Assembly: GCA_963971285.1 (NCBI GenBank)
Contig: OZ020245.1
Span: forward strand, 23,078,983 to 23,142,982
DNA length: 64,000 nucleotides
Origin: Astropecten irregularis
Taxonomy: Eukaryota; Echinodermata; Asteroidea; Paxillosida; Astropectinidae
Direction: 5' to 3'
Numbering within the stretch: the first letter of the stretch is position 1; each line of letters opens with the position of its first letter. Below the pieces are notes generated by a model. It searched no databases. It was not told the origin of the DNA and saw only the letters and a program-made list of their open reading frames with translations. This document shows, in pieces, positions 13,866 to 28,154 of the stretch. A program made the position numbers and the translations under genes.

Positions 13866-14092
13866 TTTTTCCGAACCTCGGCTCAGGCTCAGGCTCCGGC
13901 TCAGGCTCCGACTCAGACTCCACTTTTGTATCAAAATAGAGACGTTTGGCAGCGGTTCTCTGGTTTGAAAAAGAATACAGAGCTTCAGCTTATATGAAAA
14001 ACCACAACCTATACTTTCAGCATATGGATTACAGAGACTAAGCTGGAGCCTGAGCCAGAGCCGGAGCAGAGGCTTGGAAAAGCTACAGCAAT
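13866..14092 (+). mobile_element. MITE with (GGCTCC)-like long terminal inverted repeats, copy 1
   Basis: The left arm (CGAACCTCGGCTCAGGCTC onward) is mirrored by a right arm of about 40 bp that ends CAGAGGCTTGGAAAAGC. The interior (GTATCAAAATAGAGACG, then GGTTCTCTGGTTTGAAAAAG, then a TGAAAAACCACAACC block) is shared, in inverted orientation, with a second copy at 41683-41898. The shared interior shows this is a dispersed element and not just a simple repeat. Confidence 0.65.
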
Positions 14093-14099
14093 TTGAAGG

Positions 14100-14290
14100 C
14101 AATCAAAAACACCATCACAAGACAACTCTAGTGCAACATCAAAATAAAGGCACTACACTGCGACAACAAATGGCAAAAAAACAACCGACGACAATAAAAA
14201 TACATACGACACTGAACGACAACAACGTATGACGATGACAACGACAACATACGACAACGACAGCAACGGCGGCGACACTGAAGATTACGC
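14100..14290. repeat. Low-complexity ACGACAACA-type tract
   Basis: Degenerate runs of ACGACAACA/ACGACGACA between the preceding MITE and the minisatellite. No precise period. Confidence 0.5.
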
Positions 14291-14340
14291 AGATATAGAA
14301 TAAAGGAGAGTTGCATTTATTGCACACAAATGAACTAGAT

Positions 14341-15142
14341 ACCGATATTTGGAGACTCAAATAGATGAACAACAAATGTGCCGAAATTTGGACACTCAAA
14401 TTGATGAACAACAAATGTGCCGAAATTTGGACACTCAAATAGATGAACAACAAATGTGCCGAAATTTGGACACTCAAATAAATGAACAAAAATGTGCCGA
14501 AATTTGGACACTCAAATAGATGAACAAAAATGTGCCGAAATTTGGACACTCAAATTGATGAACAACAAATGTGCCGAAATTTGGACACTCAAATAGATGA
14601 ACAAAAATGTGCCGAAATTTGGACACTCAAATTGATGAACAAAAATGTGCCGAAATTTGGACACTCAAATAGATGAACAAAAATGTGCCGAAATTTGGAC
14701 ACTCACTCAAATAGATGAACAAAAATGTGCCGAAATTTGGACACTCAAATTGATGAACAACAAATGTGCCGAAATTTGGACACTCAAATAAATGAACCAA
14801 ATTTGTGCCGAAATTTGGACACTCAAATAGATGAACAAAAAATGTGCCGAAATTTGGACACTCAAATAGATGAACAAAGAATGTGCCGACTTTTGGACAC
14901 TCAAATATTTGAAAAAAAAAATGTGCCGAAATTTGGACACTCACATATATGATCAAAAAAGGTGCCGAAATTTGGACACTCAAATAGATGAACAAAAAAT
15001 GTGCCGAAATTTGGATACTCAAATAAATGAACAAAAAATGTGCCGAAATTTGGACACTCAAACAGATGAACAAAACATGTACCGAAATTTGGACACTCAA
15101 ATAGATGAACAAAGAATATGCCGAAATTTGGACACTCAAACT
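14341..15142 (+). repeat. Minisatellite, ~38-41 bp unit, about 21 copies
   Basis: The repeated core is GTGCCGAAATTTGGACACTC, followed by AAATAGATGAACAAAAAAT with small length changes. I counted 21 units by the CCGAAATTTGG core; the outermost are most diverged. Many units are close to 39 bp, a multiple of three, so long repetitive ORFs appear on both strands (13-residue periods such as MCRNLDTQIDEQK on plus and FECPNFGTFFVHL on minus). There is no sign of selection for one frame: indels move the repeat between frames. It is best read as non-coding. Confidence 0.9.
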
Positions 15143-16667
15143 TGGAAGGACTAAAAACGCACCTAGAAATACAAGTGGAAAAAGCTTCTCGCTTTTAGTC
15201 AATATTTTCAAGCAAGTCTCATCACGCAGATACAAGACTGAAATTGGAGAACTTGATTTTGCCTTTGGTATTGAATGGTTGAAAGTGGGAATATAAGGAC
15301 ATAGAAATCTGCGACTCATACAGAATTAGAAAAAAAGTGCATCTTGTCTTCAAAATGCTACCTGAAGACGTGACTTCGATCCAGCTAGGGTGGATGTCTT
15401 CTTCTTCTTCTTCTTCTTCTTTTGCTTGCCTCACTAATAACAGATTCGTCAATACTATACACGCAACTCTGTGAATACTGCGGCAACGGAATTAGAGCAC
15501 GGTCAAGCACCACAAGCCTGGCAATATTGTGCCGTTTATCCCGCGAGGCATTTTGCCATCAGAAAGTCAAAGTAACGACACGACAGAATACAAACCGGAG
15601 GGGATAGAGAGAGAGAGATGGGGGAGGGGGAAGAGGGGGAGGGGAAAGGGGAGTGGAACAAGTTTCCAACGCGGACAATGTGTGGAATATATAGGCGTCC
15701 CAATGTCTACAGCATTCTGCAAGCGATGGGGGACTCTGGCGAGATGCAACATTGCATATTTCCTCTCCTGGTTGAAATTTAATCTAGTCTCGCTCTTTCC
15801 TCTTTCTCCCCCTCCCCCTACCCTCTGCCTTTTTCATTCCCCTTCATCTCTACACATCCCCGGGTTATTCTTTATCTCGTAGTGGTCTGTGTCTTTCCCC
15901 AACCTACTGAATCGAATGTAACTATGACAGGGACCAAGCATTTACATGGTGCGCCTGGCTCTTTCCCCCATGCAGTCTCTTGCAATTGAGTCTAGCTCAG
16001 GCCATCTCCGTGCCGTGTGTCTATTTACATTGTGCAGATAATTTGCTGTGATTTTCACCCGGTTAGAATTCGATCCGGCGCGGGGAATTATTATTAACTG
16101 GCAAGAAAGTGACGTTAATAACGCCGCTTTGGCCGTCAGGATTTCTTATACATTTTGTTTTATCTCTTTCTTATTGTCCGTGGCTGCTGCTGGCTTTATT
16201 GAGATAAAAACCACCAAATCAAATTCTGACAGCTAAGGCGGTTTACGGTATAAAACCGTCCCATGTTGTTATTATATACAAGAAGACGGTCAAATAAAAC
16301 TACCTAAGTTCAATCTCACGGTACTTCCATACAAATTTAATTTCGTTCAACATCGGGGTTTTCACCATTTCAGCAAGTAGGACTGTGGAGATGACTCAAT
16401 TTGCTTGACACTTTGACATGTCATTTCCAATTTTTCATTTGCACGGCGCAAAATGCTACAACTAAAGATTGTTTTTCTTTGGTCTTTGATTATTTTTTCC
16501 ACAATAAATGCTGAGGAGAATAAATCAGTTGGGTATCTTCATGATTTGAAGAATGAAAAGTGGTCATGAATGTAGCTTGTGTGTCATGATGATGCCACAT
16601 CTTTTCTATGTATGTAGGCATACCTTTAAATGGTGCTAAAGAAAAACTATAAAAAAATTATTTCTTT
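15143..16667. other. Intergenic DNA with (TTC)n and a purine/pyrimidine block
   Basis: A (TTC)n run lies at about 15398-15421. A strongly purine-rich stretch (about 15600-15660) is followed by a pyrimidine-rich one (about 15790-15850). No coding exon seen. Confidence 0.45.
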
Positions 16668-16856
16668 TAGAATGAGTAAGGCTTGCGGTGACACCATGTA
16701 TAAGAATCTCTTTTAGGAAGGTGTGTGGTCCTGAAAAGGACCGATGAGAGTGAATTCTCGACGTTTCGACTAGTGTGCTCTAGTCGTCCTCAGGAGAGAG
16801 AGTGTATCAAAAAGAGATTTGTGTACATGGTGCCACCACAAGCCTTACTCATTCTA
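16668..16856 (-). mobile_element. Penelope-like terminal repeat with inverted flanks and hammerhead-like motif
   Basis: Arms of about 46 bp (16668-16713 and 16811-16856: AGAATGAGTAAGGCTTGCGG versus its reverse complement near ACAAGCCTTACTCATTCTA) enclose a minus-strand motif. That motif is CTGAGGACGACTAG, a loop, then CTAGTCGAAACGTC. A stem closed by GAAAC-GTC after CTGANGA is the kind of hammerhead core known from the long terminal repeats of Penelope-like retroelements. The same family is present at 32340-32548. No reverse transcriptase or GIY-YIG ORF is nearby, so this is a fragment. The family name is an inference. Confidence 0.55.
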
Positions 16857-19800
16857 GTGTCTCCACCATGCAAAACTTCAAACCTTACTTAATTTCTTTT
16901 AAACGATCATTTTAAATTACCGTTCTTTGAAGATTAAGAACAAATACTGATAACGCAAAGCCAGAAATGAATTTCCAGTGTTAACAAAAATGATTTAATT
17001 TCGTCGTGTTGCGAATGGTCTGGGTCACGCTTTAGTTCACGCTTTGCAATTTTGTAGCTTGTGTTGAGTATGACGAATTGGTGCCCGGTAACTGTATGGA
17101 AACAATGCTTCAAAGTTGATTGGTTTATTCGAGATTGATTGACTTTAAATCATTTTGAAAAGGGTCAGCGTTCTTATTCGGAGTGCTACAATACGAAGCT
17201 TCATTTCAAAGTCATAGTTTGTGGGCAGATACCTTCTTGAAATGAAACAACAAGTCTTGATTAAAAAGGGTCCCATTGTTACAAATGGAGTAAATACACA
17301 GCCTTGTATATTTCAGGCCTATACTGTTACATGTTGCATGCATGATGCACTAACATCAAGATCGTAGGGACAGCTCTAAGGTGTTTAGATGAACCAGTTC
17401 ACTAAATATTGGCGCTAAATAACCACCGAGCTTCAACTAGTTAACTCCGCGGGGCAAATGGAGGAGCCGGAAATGCACACGTATGTAACATGCAGTTTAC
17501 TTGTCTAAATGCCCAGGCTAGGAGGGAAACACCGTGACAAAGTGGCCAGTTCTCCCCAGGCCGCATCCCATCTCTCTCCCCTCCCCTGCATGCCCCGCTC
17601 CCCTCATCACTCCGGTTTGCTCGCTCGCCCGCTCGCTCGCTCGGCTCCTCCACTCGCTACGACGGTGATCGTTCATGCAGGCCCGAAACACTCGGGCTTG
17701 AAGCTAGCCAACGGCTACAAATAAATTACCTTCTGCTTGCTGTAGGATCCTATGATTGATCGCACTCACAGGAAAGTCGTCATTATTTTATACACAAGAC
17801 TAGTACAGTGCGGTTGCTTGGGCGAGCCTAGCTGCCCCACACCGAAGCTTACTTATACACGCTACACGAATGCAGAAATCGGTAAACAGATCCGGAGGGC
17901 ACTACGGCGCTCTGGTCGGCTAGCTACTCTCCCTGTGTTCTACCATTCGCACGCGTCAATAATAATTGGCGTATCCAAAAAAAGAGAGAAAAAAGGTTGG
18001 AAAAGGGCAAAAAAAAGCTGTGCGGGGTGTGTTATGGTAATGACGAAGCCACTCAGTAGAGCGCATCACTTTATATCAAACCTTTACATCATCACTCTTC
18101 GACAAAGGCTAAAGCTATACATCTCATGTAAGATAGGTAATATGCACACAAGGTGATGCCAGTATCACCCAAACGCGCAGGCTAGGCATGCCTCCATTAT
18201 AATGCTCTGCCTTTCGCTGTCTATCTAGACTTCTTCTTAGAGTTCCGAGCCTGGGACTTGACACTTGACGACACGGGGCAGCTATAGACAAGATCCCCCA
18301 GATCCCACCGTGAGTTTGTGTGAGTTTCCCTCACGCCGTTTTGAACCAGAAGAGGCACGGCCACTTGTGCCAGATTTGCCCCTTCGTATATTCAAAGTCA
18401 AGCCACTTCATGTTCCAATCCTTGACATTACGTGGTTGGCACTTGTAGCTGACATAGTGTATAAACACCGTGGCCGGGGAAATGTAAGAATTCATGCCGC
18501 GTTCTGACCGTCCGCGCCGTACGGTGTGACCGTGCGTAGTTTGCTGACTCTTAACACCATGCTCTCTCTCTACCTAAACTCTTTCCCCCTACTCACCGCG
18601 TGCTCTGCCTTGGAGAGGAGACACACTCTCCGTTGATAGATTATTCGGCGGGAGATTTTCCGCTTGAGAAGGTTCGGCTTTATTGCCGAATTGTCCTCAT
18701 TCATATTAAGTATAATTTCACGCGCATTGACCACGGTGAATCCTTCAGGGCTATTTGAGCGAGGTCTTTCTATCTCTCGCTTCAGTTTTCAGTATGATCT
18801 AAAAGAAATCCTCGATCTCGTCATTAATGGACGATTGTTCGATAAAATTCTTGATTGATTTCAAAATGGATTCCGATGGTATTAAAAAAAGATCAGGATT
18901 GTATCGTTAGCGATGTTTCTCAATTAAAGCGTTTGTCTTTGGCATGTATACCGATCCGATAAACATACAAATAACAAATATTAAATATTTTCTTGTATGA
19001 TGGTGATTGTTCGCGACAATATTTAAATGCTATGAAATCGATGGAATTGGGCAAACTGTACCGATATAAAGCCGAGTTTACAATTTGAGTCTTTGCATGC
19101 TTGTTTATGGGATGGGAAAGCACGCAGTGTTATAATATTAGTGTTGGGTGCATACATCATGTAGGTGTATGTGATAAGTTGGGAATGGGAAATCTGGAAA
19201 ACGACTACATGTGTCAGGTTATGGCGGTTTTCGAAATGATATGAGATAATTGTGTATAAAGTTGACGTTATAGATCAGTGGCCGTTAGAATAAGACACAT
19301 TTAAGAGGAAAATGGGTTATTTTTGGGGAGAGTTGCGCGTATGTCTGCTCGCTTCTCACTCGGAACAATAATCCAGCCATTAGTTGCAATCTCGTATGAC
19401 CTTTCAGACGTTTCACAGTGACTCAAGCAGGATTCGAACCCGCGACCGAATCATTTGAGGTAACAGCGGGATCAGAGGGTCGGTAATACCCTTGTGATTC
19501 TTACGACTGAATCGTAGCTTACAATAATCAGTCAAGGCATTCAAGATTGATCACTGTCATATTCAAGACCATTTTTCTCAACAGAGCTCAATAGTTTTAG
19601 TGCTTGACATCAAATTATGTAAACAAGCATACTTTAGTAGGCATTGCATCTTTAAGTAAGAAACCAAAGCGGTATTTGAGTCCTATCTTAATCTAAGTTG
19701 CCCTCTTTGTTGAGCAGAAGTACCTATCAGAGTGTTTCCACTGGAAGGCAAATAATGAATATTGTGCTGTCGGAATCCCCCCCAACTTAAGAGCAGCGCG

Positions 19801-20823
19801 GACTTGTTTAGAGAGCGCCGCGGCACGCGGTGAGCTGAGGTGGATCATGCAGGCAAGCGTAGCTGATGCCGTTTGAATGGCCCCGGCCCCGGCCAGGCTC
19901 TGGTGTCCCACTTCCCGATCCATGTGTTATTATTTCTTTCCTTAGAAGAAAATCTGCCGGTCTAATAGCGAGGGTATACAGGGTCGAATTAATTCCACAA
20001 GAAGACACTAATGTACCTCTTGACGAACCCTGCGGATTCGGGTGCATTAACAAGGGAGACCCTATGAGCCATTGAAGAGAAGCTCGTAAGCGTTAAGAGC
20101 CTCCACTTGGTGTATAAGACTTCAGAAGAAGAAGAACAAGTGACAGTTCGGCGACATCTCATTATGGGCGGCACCTTGGCCTTCTTTTTGGGGGGCTTTT
20201 TTATCATCAGTGCAAGACACTTGTGGGGAGCTAAGAGTTCAAAGTATCTGGAGTAGGGAACGAGCTTCAAGCCACTCCGTCGCCAACGGTTCTCTCGGTG
20301 ATGCTGACCGTTTGAAATCAAGGAGCTCTCGAACCGAGACGAGGCAGGGTTGCTAAGAACAATGAGATATGTCTGGGAGGAGGGTTGATGGTGAGGTTGG
20401 TGATAGGAGAGAGAGGGGGGATTCAGTATGGCTTGCTGGTGCATGGGGGTCGTGGAGGCATCATTAACCCATTTTAAGGAGGGAGTTGGATATAGGCGCA
20501 TCGTTTGGTCGTCAGGTAAATCAACCACAGACGAGAGATATGGGTGCTGGGTGCAATATGCAGGCAGAGATTATTGTAGTCGCCTCTCTTATATTATGAC
20601 AAGATTATATTATTAAAATGACAAGTGATCACATTGTGTGGCGAAGCAGACGCTATACGCGTTCGGTAGAGCACCGCGCCCTCTTGCAAAAACTCATGTC
20701 CAGCCTCCGACTGACTGAAGTGTGGATATTAGAGTTTCTGTCACAAGTATCATCTAGCAAATTATACCGCGATGACCACAGTGCAGTGGACATTATTATG
20801 AAGATGTTCAGACTACTGTCACT
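16857..20823. other. Intergenic DNA with GC-rich islands
   Basis: GC-rich blocks at about 17490-17700 (with a CGCT/CGCC-type repeat at 17619-17645) and about 18290-18620. A weak reverse-strand B-box-like GGGTTCGAATCC is at about 19430-19441, possibly a SINE relic. The longest ORF here (19989-20528, minus, 179 codons) has no recognised domain. Not annotated as a gene. Confidence 0.4.
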
Positions 20824-21368
20824 CAGTGTTGGAGTACTGGTACTCGAGTAAAACTCGAGTACAGACAAATACTCGGCCCGTACTCGATTAAAAGTACTCG
20901 AAAATAAAATGTACTTGGCCCGTACTCGATTCCATGCACTCGTATTTTGGGAGTACTTGACCAATGACCATTTAGTGCACATTTAATTTTCGTTACAACA
21001 TCACGGTTGATAATGTTGCCGATTTTCGATAAATTATACAATGGGAGTATGAAGATCATCGGGAGTTGAGTATCAAATGGAGTAAGCAGCACAGTGTCAT
21101 TTGCAAGGTTTGAATTTCTGAGAAGACTGGCACAACATGATCAACATTCAATGATAAACATCTTTGTGAAACAAAATGCAATTTTTGCACTGTGCGTTGG
21201 TACTGTACTAGGACGCGGACTCGGACTTTGGTACTCGGACTCGGCCCTGTACTCGACATCGAATGTACTCGGACTCGACAGCAATGTACTCGGACTCCCC
21301 CCAGTACTCAGACCTTGAAGTACTCGGAGTACTCTGTACTCGGATCTGAGGACTCTACTCCAACACTG
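20824..21368. mobile_element. Putative hAT-like MITE built of TACTCG/ACTCGG subrepeats
   Basis: Begins CAGTGTTGGAGTAC and ends CTACTCCAACACTG, matching inverted repeats of 14 bp with one mismatch. Both subterminal regions (20830-20950 and 21200-21350) are packed with TACTCG and ACTCGGACTCGG motifs, a pattern typical of hAT non-autonomous elements. The flanking octamers (CTGTCACT and TTGTTAGG) match only partly, so the duplication has decayed or the assignment is wrong. Confidence 0.55.
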
Positions 21369-22825
21369 TTGTTAGGTATATTGGTCCATCAGTGAGTAAT
21401 GTCTGTGTTTCATTCTGACCACGGGAGGTTCTGATTTGTGATCTAGTCCAAGACTGAAAAACCAAACCATATCAATCAGAAACAGTAAGTCAATGAATAG
21501 ATTTGGTTTATAGTTTTCCTATTTCACCTTTTGTCACATCCATTCATGCGCGTTACGAACCATGCAGTTTTTTCGAATCAGTCAATACAAATGCAGTATT
21601 ATATATTTATTAAGTACTTCCCCCTTTAATCATAGTTTCCTTTTGTTAAAACCTACGGAAGAGCACCGGTAGAACAATCCAGTGTTTTAGTATACCCATA
21701 TCAATCAGTTAAAAAAATCACAACAAAACGGAACTAAATTTATAAAACTGTCTGACGATTTGCTTCGACAATTATTCATAAATCATATCAAACGATAGAC
21801 ATTAACGATGCAATTTATAATGTTGGTTCTCGAGTCTCGACATTGCATTTTTAATCATTTTGTTACTTTTTAAAGGTTTGTATATTGCCCTACTTTTGAT
21901 ACTTTAAATTAAAAAAAAAATCACTTCGTGAAGTTCATCATTGACATTTTGTCTTCACAAAGAAAAAAAAAACATATGAGAGGCGTATTAAAAAGACCAA
22001 AGACCAAATCAGCAGCCAAAAGAGGCCCAACAGACGTTATATGGGAGACACGGCAATTGTCATTTCGCGCTGATCAATTTATCGTATCAGTTATAGTGTG
22101 TCCAGCGGTATAAGGCCCACTCCAACATTTCATTATTATTAATCAAAATACTAGACCCGTTTCCAATCTGACGCCTTATATAAACATAACCTCTGAGCTT
22201 TGGTTTGTTCACTGTTACACGAATGTATACCTTTTACCCTCTTAGGGAAACCGACACTAAAACCTATATATCTCTTGCACAAGAGGAGATTTCTAGCGCC
22301 GTTTTTGTTTTTGTTTTTTATTTTACAGCCTTTCACTTATGACAGTCGTGTTGTATTGGCGATATTAAAAGTGCAATGAATGTCAGAGTATATAAAGAGG
22401 GTCGTTCTGGTAATAAAAACTTGGAAAACCCAGGGCATTTTACCATTAGTGTTGAGCGAATGCAATAAGTGACATATGGGCCAGTGCCTGGACTTTGGAC
22501 CGCGCCTGCTATATACAAGCCAACATTTATCACAGTCATAAAACCGTTTTAATCTCGAATACACATAATCTTGGTGTCCTATTATTAAAAGTCCGTGATT
22601 CAACGCCGTTATTAATAATTCTTCTATGAAGCATGCATGGAGTTTGAGAGGAACTTATTGAAAAAAATACTAATGACCGTAAAGAAAACTTTTCAGCAAA
22701 TGGATATTCAGGCAGGACACATGGTACAGAAGTTATTTGGGTTAAGATAAGTTTGAATTGGACTAATGGTCCTTGATTTCAAGATCACAGCTCACGGAAA
22801 CAGCTCGTATTTTCTCTTTCCTGTT
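21369..22825. other. Intergenic DNA, no feature seen
   Basis: AT-rich unique sequence. No exon, array or inverted repeat was recognised. Confidence 0.45.
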
Positions 22826-22945
22826 AGTATTCATCCTGCTAGGATCATAAACGCGCCTGGCCCTCCCAACTCTAAGCATTTTATAAATTTCAGGTCATTT
22901 TGGCTGATGAGCAGTTTGCTGCAGTTTATTACATGTACTAGTATT
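22826..22945 (+). mobile_element. Penelope-like terminus fragment, family 2, copy 1
   Basis: Contains CATCCTGCTAGGATCATAAA followed by CGCGCCTGGCCCTCC, then the family tail TAAGCATTTTATAAATTTCA, GGTCATTTTGGCTGATGAGC and CAGTTTATTACATGTA. The same order is seen at 49781-50010, where GATC-CGAAACGTC is better preserved. Decayed copy without ORFs. Confidence 0.5.
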
Positions 22946-24428
22946 CATTAAAAGTACGTTGGTTAAAATGTACTGAATTGCGACTCACCTGCTGTTGGCA
23001 TAGATGTATAACAACTCCTGATCTTCACTGATCATTAGCCTGATTCCTATCCAGGTATAGTTGCATGGTTCCCCCTACTTCAGGTCCGGGGCTGTTTCTG
23101 AAGAGTTGAGGCTAATGGCATCTGATCGCAACTATCACTGAAAGTGCAAGCAAAGAGAAACAAAACTGTGTCAGACATAAGGCTTTTATGTGTTGCATCA
23201 CAAACAAAAATTGACATGATAATTGCCGGTGGTAGAGGAAGGGGGGCTAGCCCGGTATTACAGTAAATCTTCCTCTTCCTTGCATTGTTGCTCATTTTTC
23301 AAGTAATGGATTCGTTTGTTTGTGTCAGTGTCTTGTCCTAGATCTCAGGCCTTCTTTGCCTCATTGGCAGACGCCAGTGAAACCCCCGACCGGCCCGGCC
23401 TGGGCCGTCTCCCCGGTCCCCCCTTGTCTGTTTGTCCTATAGCGGATACCCGGCTAATTACCCAAATACCATAATTGCACATTATCTGTTATTCACTGGT
23501 CATGCTGAGTTCCCCTCGCCTTTTGTCGCGGAGGGGTCGGGGCTATTGTGTCCACCTCTCCAACTTGAGTGGTGCGGAGACAGACCGAAGAATGAGAGCC
23601 CCGGCGAGACCCATTTTTGTGGGGGCTGAGGGTCGCCGACACGCCGGGCGACGGTTGGCCATTGATGGGTGGTCGATCCAAAGTCTCGGAGTCAAGAATC
23701 CCCAAACACCCAGACGAGTTATAGAGAATACATAAGCACCCCACCCCCAATCTCTTGCAGAAGAGTAACCTAACTGGAATTGATTTGTTTGTGACAAATC
23801 TCTCTTATACACTTACAGCACTACCGGCATAAACAACTCTCACATCGCTATTGCAACTCGCTTTAACGCCGAGCGATTTCAACAATGCCTGTACCCACTT
23901 CGTTGAAATATTCCCAACACGTCCCTAGTCTAGATACTGAATATCTAATGACAGTAACATCGCACAGGACAACAAAGGAGAAAACGTGTTCAATGAAGCT
24001 TTCAAAAAACAATACCAATGGCCTTCCCAGATCGACCACACAAAAGCTGTATACAAACTTCACAAGCTCCTGTTTGAGTCTTTCCCATACTTGTGTTCTC
24101 CCCGTGAACAGTTTCCTACAATATCAAACATGTTGAATGTTTTCTGTCTGAGGTTAAACCACAAGTAGCTGATTTAGCAGAACAATCAGGCAAAGTCGAG
24201 TACCAGTTAAACAATATGCATGTACATCGCACGCAATGTGTGCTGGTAGCCGGTGTTTGCTAACCATAACTGTTTGTGCAATATCATGGAATTGGTCCTC
24301 TGCGTTCTCATCTCAAAATCCTGTTATTTGTCCGATAATTCGAACGGTAAACTGAATTCCTCTGAATATCCAATGCAGTTCATCAATTAAAATTCCCCAA
24401 GCCTTTCAGAGTGGCTTTTAAGTAAAGC
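22946..24428. other. Intergenic DNA with GC-rich island
   Basis: A GC-rich block at about 23340-23700 includes GACCGGCCCGGCCTGGGCCG at about 23388. Overlapping ORFs on both strands are compositional. No exon recognised. Confidence 0.4.
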
Positions 24429-24632
24429 ATTTTCGGTAACATGTTGCCCAGTTAGGGCAACACACATGGGCAACACGACTTTACACTAGTAACATTTGGA
24501 CAAATAATTGTTATGTTTAATACCGAGATGTTGCTGCGACATGTTGCCCAACTCGTTTTGCTCTGCCTTTTTACACTGACAATATTTTCAGCAACAACGT
24601 ACCTGGGCAACATGTTACCATTACCGAAAATG
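24429..24632. mobile_element. Short inverted-repeat element (MITE candidate)
   Basis: Left end CATTTTCGGTAACATGTTGC, right end GCAACATGTTACCATTACCG followed by AAAATG. The right end is the reverse complement of the left apart from a small insertion. The interior carries further GGGCAAC and GTTGCCC units. Total about 204 bp, non-coding. Confidence 0.5.
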
Positions 24633-25257
24633 TTGAAAGTGTACACTCTGCTTAACTCTGACATTCCAGCTATACATGTCCCTTTTACATGTAGGCCTAC
24701 CTGCTTGGCTTCACCCTTACACAATTCTCCAAACTCGTCGAAAACAAAACCATTGAAAATATACACGTTTGGCAAGTACGGAATTCTAGATGCACTGAAT
24801 TAAGTGCATGGGTGACCGAACTCCTTGCTGCACGGGGACATAATTGTAACAGAGGAGTGCATATTATAGGTAATCTCCGCAACCTTTCGGAGTGAATGCT
24901 TCCACTTCCCTAACCTGACAAAATGAACACTGAAGGCGAGAATTACACACGACCTGAACATGTCCAATCGAGCTTTATGGACAGCTACATACCGAGTCCA
25001 ATGGAGTCATCACAGGAAGCACGTGTGCCCTGTTTATGTGCAGCGACACTGCAAGTCACAGAAGCGTGAATGATACACGAGAAAAGTGAAATAAATACAA
25101 CCCGATCTTCAACGCATGACTGCTTTCGGGTGTGTCATGTCTTCCACTTAATTCTCAGCTACTTACCAATAATATTCAGCGCTGTAGTAGAGACCTTCCT
25201 CCCGGGTCCGAGTTCCGGGTCCCGGTTTTTTTGTCACGCGACTCGAAGTAGGAGTCC
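24633..25257. other. Intergenic DNA
   Basis: Unique sequence with TAGGCCTA at 24692-24699. No gene seen. Confidence 0.45.
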
Positions 25258-25680
25258 TTGCCATTCTAGTCGGAGTCCGAGTCGGAGAGAGTCCTTGCTA
25301 TCCGAGTCGGAGTCTGAGTCGGAGCGAGTCCTTGCCATCCGAGTCGGAGTCCGAGTCGGAGCGAGTCCTTGTCATCCGAGGGGGAGTCTGAGTCGGAGCG
25401 AGTCCTTGCCATCCGAGTCGGAGTCCGAGTCGCAGCGAGTCCTTGCCATCCGAGTCGGAGTCTGAGTCGGAGCGAGTCCTTGCCATCCGAGTCGGAGTCC
25501 GAGTCGCAGCGAGTCCTTGCCATCCGAGTCGGAGTCTGAGTCGGAGGGAGTCCTTGCCATCCGAGTCGGAGTCCGAGTCGAAGCGAGTCCTTGCCATCCG
25601 AGTCGGAGTCTGAGTCGAAGCGAGTCCTTGCCATCCGAGTCGGAGTCCGAGTCGGAGTGCTTGCCATCCGAGTCCGGGTC
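25258..25680 (+). repeat. Minisatellite, 37-bp unit, about 11-12 copies
   Basis: The unit consists of GTCCTTGCCATCCGAGTCGG followed by AGTCCGAGTCGGAGCGA, with alternation of TCC/TCT and GGA/GCA/GAA variants. Starts spaced 37 bp apart are visible at about 25405, 25442, 25479, 25516, 25553, 25590 and 25627. Because 37 is not a multiple of three, each frame cycles through the repeat, giving Ser/Glu-rich ORFs on plus and Ser/Asp/Arg-rich ones on minus. These should not be taken as protein-coding. Confidence 0.9.
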
Positions 25681-27993
<2,313 letters not shown>

Positions 27994-27999
27994 GTTATA

Positions 28000-28090
28000 C
28001 AAATGAGGCTTGCCCTTCACTGACGTGTATCAGCACTGCATGCCCAGTGGTATTTGATATACTGTTTGTGAAGGGTAAGCCTCATTTTGC
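28000..28090. repeat. Inverted repeat (hairpin) next to the CAA tract
   Basis: The 20-bp arms CAAATGAGGCTTGCCCTTCA (28000-28019) and TGAAGGGTAAGCCTCATTTT (from about 28069) are complementary with few mismatches, around a 50-bp loop. The right arm and the sequence after it (CTCCCCGACGGAAAATCATT) recur in degraded form at about 28310-28353, flanking a SINE. Confidence 0.6.
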
Positions 28091-28154
28091 ATAGTTCTTT
28101 CTCCCCGACGGAAAATCATTAATAACAACGATTATTGCTGTACCCGTCGATTCA

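Noticed and set aside
14627-15319. 230-codon minus-strand ORF
   Set aside because: Made almost wholly of minisatellite units, and equally open on the other strand. No start context, splice sites or domain.
19989-20528. 179-codon minus-strand ORF
   Set aside because: Longest ORF outside repeats and msxlx, but no recognisable domain, mixed composition, and overlapping ORFs on both strands. A transcript or a homologue would be needed to accept it.
20620-20700. Possible CRISPR-like or other regularly spaced repeats
   Set aside because: No set of identical short repeats with unique spacers exists here or elsewhere; all arrays in the window are ordinary tandem or dispersed repeats.
22900-22915. 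CTGATGAGCAG...CTGCAG near a Penelope-like fragment as a separate hammerhead core
   Set aside because: The GAAA required after the stem is missing; only general resemblance.
25266-25667. Ser/Asp-rich 133-codon ORF (minus) and Ser/Glu-rich plus-strand ORFs
   Set aside because: By-product of a 37-bp tandem repeat lacking stops in several frames.
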